Assembly (NCBI RefSeq): GCF_021290925.1
Contig: NZ_JAJSLX010000001.1
Span: forward strand, 558,001 to 622,000
Reading direction: 5' to 3'
Length of the DNA stretch: 64,000 bases
From: Sessilibacter corallicola
Lineage (GTDB): Bacteria; Pseudomonadota; Gammaproteobacteria; Pseudomonadales; Cellvibrionaceae
Shown here one piece after another: positions 60,677-64,000 of the stretch. Every line of letters starts with the position of its first letter. Positions within the stretch are counted from its first letter, which is position 1. The notes below the pieces were generated by a model, which made no database searches, was not told the origin of the DNA, and saw only the letters and a program-made list of their open reading frames with translations. The position numbers and the translations under genes are program-made.

Positions 60677-62023
60677 ATGGCACAGACAACTCAAGAAATA
60701 AAAGTGATCGCTAAACTCGGCACCCCGCTGATTTTTAGCCACACGGCCATTATTGCTATGTCTGCCACCGATACGATTATGGCAGCTCAAGTAAGTACCG
60801 ATGCACTTGCCGGTCTCGCCATTGGCGCGAGCATTTGGTCAGCACTGAGCGTCATGATTTTAGGCATGTGCGGAGCAACAGCAACCATTGCCGCGCAATT
60901 TCACGGCGGTAAACGGCTCTCGCGCATCGGTTTTCAAGTGCATCAAACAGCTTGGATTGGATTTTTTACCGCGGTTCTTATCAGCATCATTTTAGCTTTA
61001 AGCGCTGTTTGGTTACGCTGGGTTCAACCCGAAGGCACACTGACCACCATCGCCATTGATTACCTACAAGTGCTCACCTTGGGTTGCTTTGGCTACACAC
61101 TGGCGGCGGTGTTGCGCGGTACTTGCGAAGCCATCGGCGATACCGGACTCGCCATGCTGACCAATGGCGTGTTGTTTTTACTGAATTTAATTTTTGATTA
61201 TTTACTGGTATTTGGAAAATTTGGTTTTCCAGAATTGGGCCCTGTGGGTTGTGCGTGGGCAAGTGTTCTGTCGTATTGGATCATCGCCATTGTGCTTACG
61301 ATTTTTCTTGCGAAACAGAAAAAATACCAGCGCTTAAATTTGTTCAATCGAATTTGGAAACCCAAATGGCACGTCATGAAAAAACATCTCGCCATTTGTG
61401 TTCCCTTAGCCTTGGGCACTGGCAGTGAAGTTTTTTTCTTCTCAAGTATCGCGTTATTTGTAGTTCCGTTCGGCACGTTGCCGGTAGCCAGTCACCAAAT
61501 TGTGATTAATTTCAGCTCACTGGTGTACATGATTCCACTGGGGTTTTCCGTAGCCTTGTGTATTCGTTGTGCCAGCCTCCGAGGCAGTAATCAAAACGTG
61601 CACGCTCGTTTTAGCGCTTTTACCGGCGTCAAACTGGCAACTGCGATTGCCTTTGCCACCGCGCTACTCACCGTGGCGTTAAGAGACTTCGTCGCAGAAA
61701 TTTACACCCCTGATGTCGATGTACAGCAGCTGGTGTCGCAACTGTTATTGCTGTGTGCGCTGTACCAAATTGCGGATGCGGTGCAGGTTGGTTCTTGGGG
61801 TGGTTTACGCGGCTTTGGCGACACCAAGGTGCCAATGGTTATGCAGTTAATTTCGTATTGGGTGATTGGATTCCCCTGCGGTTACGCGCTGGCGCACGGC
61901 TTAGAATGGGGTATTTTCGGCTTCTGGACGGGAATTATCGTCGGTTTGTGCTGCGCTGCTGTCTTGCTGAATTTCCGATTGAGAAAACTCACTCGCCAAT
62001 ACAAGCCACAGGCGGCGAGTTAA
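60677..62023 (+). CDS. MATE-family efflux transporter
   Basis: Multidrug/toxin extrusion antiporter, 448 aa with twelve predicted helices. NorM-like features include LGTPLIFSHTAIIAMSATDTI near the start (residues about 13-33) and VGSWGGLRGFGDTKVP near 375. The ATG 60677 is preferred to TTG 60668, neither having a good ribosome site. Substrate unknown. It stands alone, convergent with moeB. Confidence 0.9.
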   Translation: MAQTTQEIKVIAKLGTPLIFSHTAIIAMSATDTIMAAQVSTDALAGLAIGASIWSALSVMILGMCGATATIAAQFHGGKRLSRIGFQVHQTAWIGFFTAVLISIILALSAVWLRWVQPEGTLTTIAIDYLQVLTLGCFGYTLAAVLRGTCEAIGDTGLAMLTNGVLFLLNLIFDYLLVFGKFGFPELGPVGCAWASVLSYWIIAIVLTIFLAKQKKYQRLNLFNRIWKPKWHVMKKHLAICVPLALGTGSEVFFFSSIALFVVPFGTLPVASHQIVINFSSLVYMIPLGFSVALCIRCASLRGSNQNVHARFSAFTGVKLATAIAFATALLTVALRDFVAEIYTPDVDVQQLVSQLLLLCALYQIADAVQVGSWGGLRGFGDTKVPMVMQLISYWVIGFPCGYALAHGLEWGIFGFWTGIIVGLCCAAVLLNFRLRKLTRQYKPQAAS

Positions 62024-62036
62024 CCGTTAGAACACA

Positions 62037-62777
62037 CTAATTGTTAGAACACACGGGACAGTCCGGTAACTTGGGTAATGCCAACGTTTGCCAGCGACTG
62101 GCGATAGCATCATAAATGGTGAGCTTGCCGGGATGACATGGTAGGCCCGCAGCTATTTTTAGCGCTTCTAACGCTTGCATGGAACCGATCACCCCCACCA
62201 ACGGCGAGAATACACCGCTTTCAGAGCAGTTCAGTTCGGTATCCGAATTCTCATCGTACAAACAACGGTAACAGGCTGACTGCTGTGCTGGATCAACCAC
62301 CAGCAACTGCCCTTCAAAACCGATTGCAGCGCCCGAAACCAAGGGCGTCCTTTCCTGCCAACAGGTGCGATTTATTAACAATCGCGTCGATAGATTATCA
62401 GTACAATCCACGACAACCCGAGCGTCACGAATCTGTTCTTGCAGACTGGTAGCATCTAAGCGTTGTGATAGGTGAGTTACTTTGACGGTGGAATTTAACG
62501 CCTGAGCCGACTCGGCGGCCGACTGAGCTTTGTTTTTACCAACAGAAGATTCGTTGTGAGCAATTTGACGCTGCAAGTTGGTCAAATCAACAAGATCATC
62601 GTCAACCAACACCAGCTCGCCCACTCCAGATGCGGCCAAATACTGGCTTACTGGTGACCCTAAACCACCTTGACCAATAACCAAAATACGAGATTCAATA
62701 ATATTTTGCTGCCCTTCAATATCAATTTGCGGCAGTAAAATATGGCGGCTGTAACGCAGTAATTGCTCATCATTCAC
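62037..62777 (-). CDS. moeB: MoeB/ThiF-family adenylyltransferase
   Basis: E1-like enzyme of 246 aa that adenylates the C-terminus of a sulfur carrier (MoaD or ThiS). It has the ATP loop GQGGLGSPVSQYLA, the Arg finger NLQRQIAH, VVDCTDN, and two zinc CxxC pairs (YRCL with C upstream, CPVCSNN). MoeB versus ThiF is not settled by sequence alone; synteny after prmC favours moeB as named in Pseudomonas. Confidence 0.9.
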   Translation of the reverse strand: MNDEQLLRYSRHILLPQIDIEGQQNIIESRILVIGQGGLGSPVSQYLAASGVGELVLVDDDLVDLTNLQRQIAHNESSVGKNKAQSAAESAQALNSTVKVTHLSQRLDATSLQEQIRDARVVVDCTDNLSTRLLINRTCWQERTPLVSGAAIGFEGQLLVVDPAQQSACYRCLYDENSDTELNCSESGVFSPLVGVIGSMQALEALKIAAGLPCHPGKLTIYDAIASRWQTLALPKLPDCPVCSNN

Positions 62778-62790
62778 ACGATCACCTACT

Positions 62791-63660
62791 TCACCGAAAA
62801 CGGCCCAAAGTTACTCGGTCTCGATCACCCAGATCTTGGCGAGTTTCAACTTGTTGATAACCCAATGTTTGAAGCAATTGAAGACAATCATTGCCTTTAT
62901 CGTAACCGTGTTCAAACATAAGCCAACCGCCGGGAGCCAAAAATTCCCGAGCATGGGTAGCAATAGTAACGATATCAGCGAGACCTTTTTGTTGAGAGAT
63001 CAACGCACTTTTGGGTTCAAAGCGCACATCGCCCTGGCTCAAATGAATATCTTCGGGATCAATGTAAGGCGGGTTGCTGACAATCAAATCAAAACGGCGA
63101 TGATCATCGAGCGAATCAAACCAGTTGCTCTGCAAAAACTCGGCGTTTGTTAACCCACAACGTGTTTTGTTTTCTTGAGCAAGAGTGACCGCTTCTGAAC
63201 TGAAATCAACACCCGTGACCGACCAAGCCGGATGTTCGCTTGCCAACGCTAGGGCAATAGCACCGGTACCCGTACCCAAATCAAGCACGTTGGCATCGGT
63301 TGAAGACACTTTTTCTAAAGCGATTTCTACCAGTAACTCGGTTTCAGGGCGGGGAATCAGTGTCGATGGATTAACATTTAACGTCAAACTCCAAAACCCT
63401 TGCTCGCCCATCAGATAAGCGACCGGCTCGCCTTGAATTCGCCGAGTAACGCTTTCTTGAAAACAAAGAAATTGGTCGCCAGAGAGCGTTTTCTCCGGCC
63501 AGGTAAACAGGTAAGTGCGATCTTTTTTCAGCGCAAATGCCAGCAGCAGTTCGGCATCCAAACGCGGAGAATCTGAGTCGACGAATTGAGACGACGCCCA
63601 AACCAGCAACTCAGCGATGGATGACGTCTCTGCGACTGAATTCGAACTCGATACCGTCAT
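62791..63660 (-). CDS. prmC: PrmC, release-factor glutamine methyltransferase
   Basis: Methylates the Gln of the GGQ motif in RF1 and RF2. 289 aa: N-terminal helical domain, then a SAM domain with VLDLGTGTGAIALALA and the catalytic NPPY in IVSNPPYID. It directly follows prfA, its substrate gene, by 33 bp, and precedes moeB by 13 bp. Confidence 0.96.
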   Translation of the reverse strand: MTVSSSNSVAETSSIAELLVWASSQFVDSDSPRLDAELLLAFALKKDRTYLFTWPEKTLSGDQFLCFQESVTRRIQGEPVAYLMGEQGFWSLTLNVNPSTLIPRPETELLVEIALEKVSSTDANVLDLGTGTGAIALALASEHPAWSVTGVDFSSEAVTLAQENKTRCGLTNAEFLQSNWFDSLDDHRRFDLIVSNPPYIDPEDIHLSQGDVRFEPKSALISQQKGLADIVTIATHAREFLAPGGWLMFEHGYDKGNDCLQLLQTLGYQQVETRQDLGDRDRVTLGRFR

Positions 63661-63693
63661 TGCGTGCCTTGAAGTTAATCGCTAAGGACAGAA

Positions 63694-64000
63694 TTAATTG
63701 GCGAGCGCAGCAAGCTGATCCGCTTGATACTCGTTCACTAATGGCCCAACCACCTCGTCCAAAGAACCTTCCATCACTTCTGCCAACTTATACAACGTTA
63801 AGTTGATGCGATGATCGGTAACGCGACCCTGTGGATAATTGTAGGTACGGATGCGTTCTGAACGGTCGCCACTGCCCACCAAGTTACGGCGTTCGTCGGC
63901 AATGGACTGCGCCGCCGCCGATTCTTGCTCAGACTTTAATTTTGAGGCCAACAAAGACATCGCTCGGGCGCGGTTTTTATGCTGCGAACGCTCGTCTTGG
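63694..64000 (-). CDS. prfA: Peptide chain release factor 1, C-terminal part (cut by window edge)
   Basis: Only the last 101 residues are in the window. The frame reads from the right edge through [20 protein letters not shown], a class I release-factor signature, and then [20 protein letters not shown], which is typical of RF1. The GGQ and PxT motifs would be further right. The gene precedes prmC as in E. coli hemA-prfA-prmC. Confidence 0.95.
   Translation of the reverse strand, partial: QDERSQHKNRARAMSLLASKLKSEQESAAAQSIADERRNLVGSGDRSERIRTYNYPQGRVTDHRINLTLYKLAEVMEGSLDEVVGPLVNEYQADQLAALAN

Overview
The window is a gammaproteobacterial chromosome segment with moderate-to-low GC and dense core genes. 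Gene content and order closely follow the Pseudomonas aeruginosa stretch from ftsI/mraZ through rnpB, petABC, algW, rpoN and mreBCD to gatCAB, as I remember it. Non-enteric markers are GatCAB, a short-form HisG and a cytochrome bc1 complex. A marine, Cellvibrio/Saccharophagus-like relative of Pseudomonas is a reasonable guess, but nothing here fixes the genus.

Layout. 1-3.7 kb: start of the dcw division/cell-wall cluster on the minus strand (mraZ-rsmH-ftsL-ftsI, with murE beginning at the edge), with a clear MraZ operator and promoter. 4-9.6 kb: an accessory block, a minus-strand operon matching E. coli yjfIJKLMC (DUF2170, PspA-like, DUF2491, DUF350, DUF1190, glutathionylspermidine-synthase-like ATP-grasp) with a TVGYGD potassium channel built in, and a divergent small DUF6471 gene. 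9.9-11.8 kb: a GNAT gene, RNase P RNA and rsmI. 11.9-15.6 kb: lpoA-yraN-diaA-dolP. 15.6-19.8 kb: a thiolase, a YIP1 membrane protein, sspB and sspA. 20.2-24.5 kb: petA and a fused cytochrome b/c1 gene, then rplM-rpsI. 24.5-28 kb: zapE, zapG and a DegS/AlgW protease. 28-32.8 kb: mlaC, ibaG, murA, hisG, hisD on the minus strand. 33-44 kb: yrbG, kdsD, kdsC, lptCAB, rpoN, hpf, ptsN, rapZ, ptsO, mgtE, darP. 44-53.4 kb: yhdP, rng, maf, mreD, mreC, mreB. 53.8-58.4 kb: gatCAB, a PA4642-family gene, cysZ. 58.5-64 kb: rhlB, a MATE transporter, moeB-like, prmC and the 3' end of prfA.

How it works together: most genes serve the cell envelope (peptidoglycan synthesis, Kdo and LPS export, lipid transport, rod shape) or translation (ribosomal proteins, rRNA and release-factor methylation, tRNA-dependent amidation). 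The nitrogen PTS (ptsN/ptsO) sits with rpoN and rapZ as in relatives.

The best candidate for a poorly described system is the yjf-type operon. It encodes a PspA-like coiled-coil protein, a small integral membrane protein, a K+ channel, a Cys-rich lipoprotein ending in Gly-Gly, and an ATP-grasp ligase overlapping the lipoprotein gene. Other notable points are the bc1 fusion, a mreC gene that seems to start at ATT, a RapZ lacking the Walker A lysine, an FtsI with SSQ in place of SSN, an mlaC without mlaFEDB, and two strong hairpin terminators with no obvious gene to terminate.
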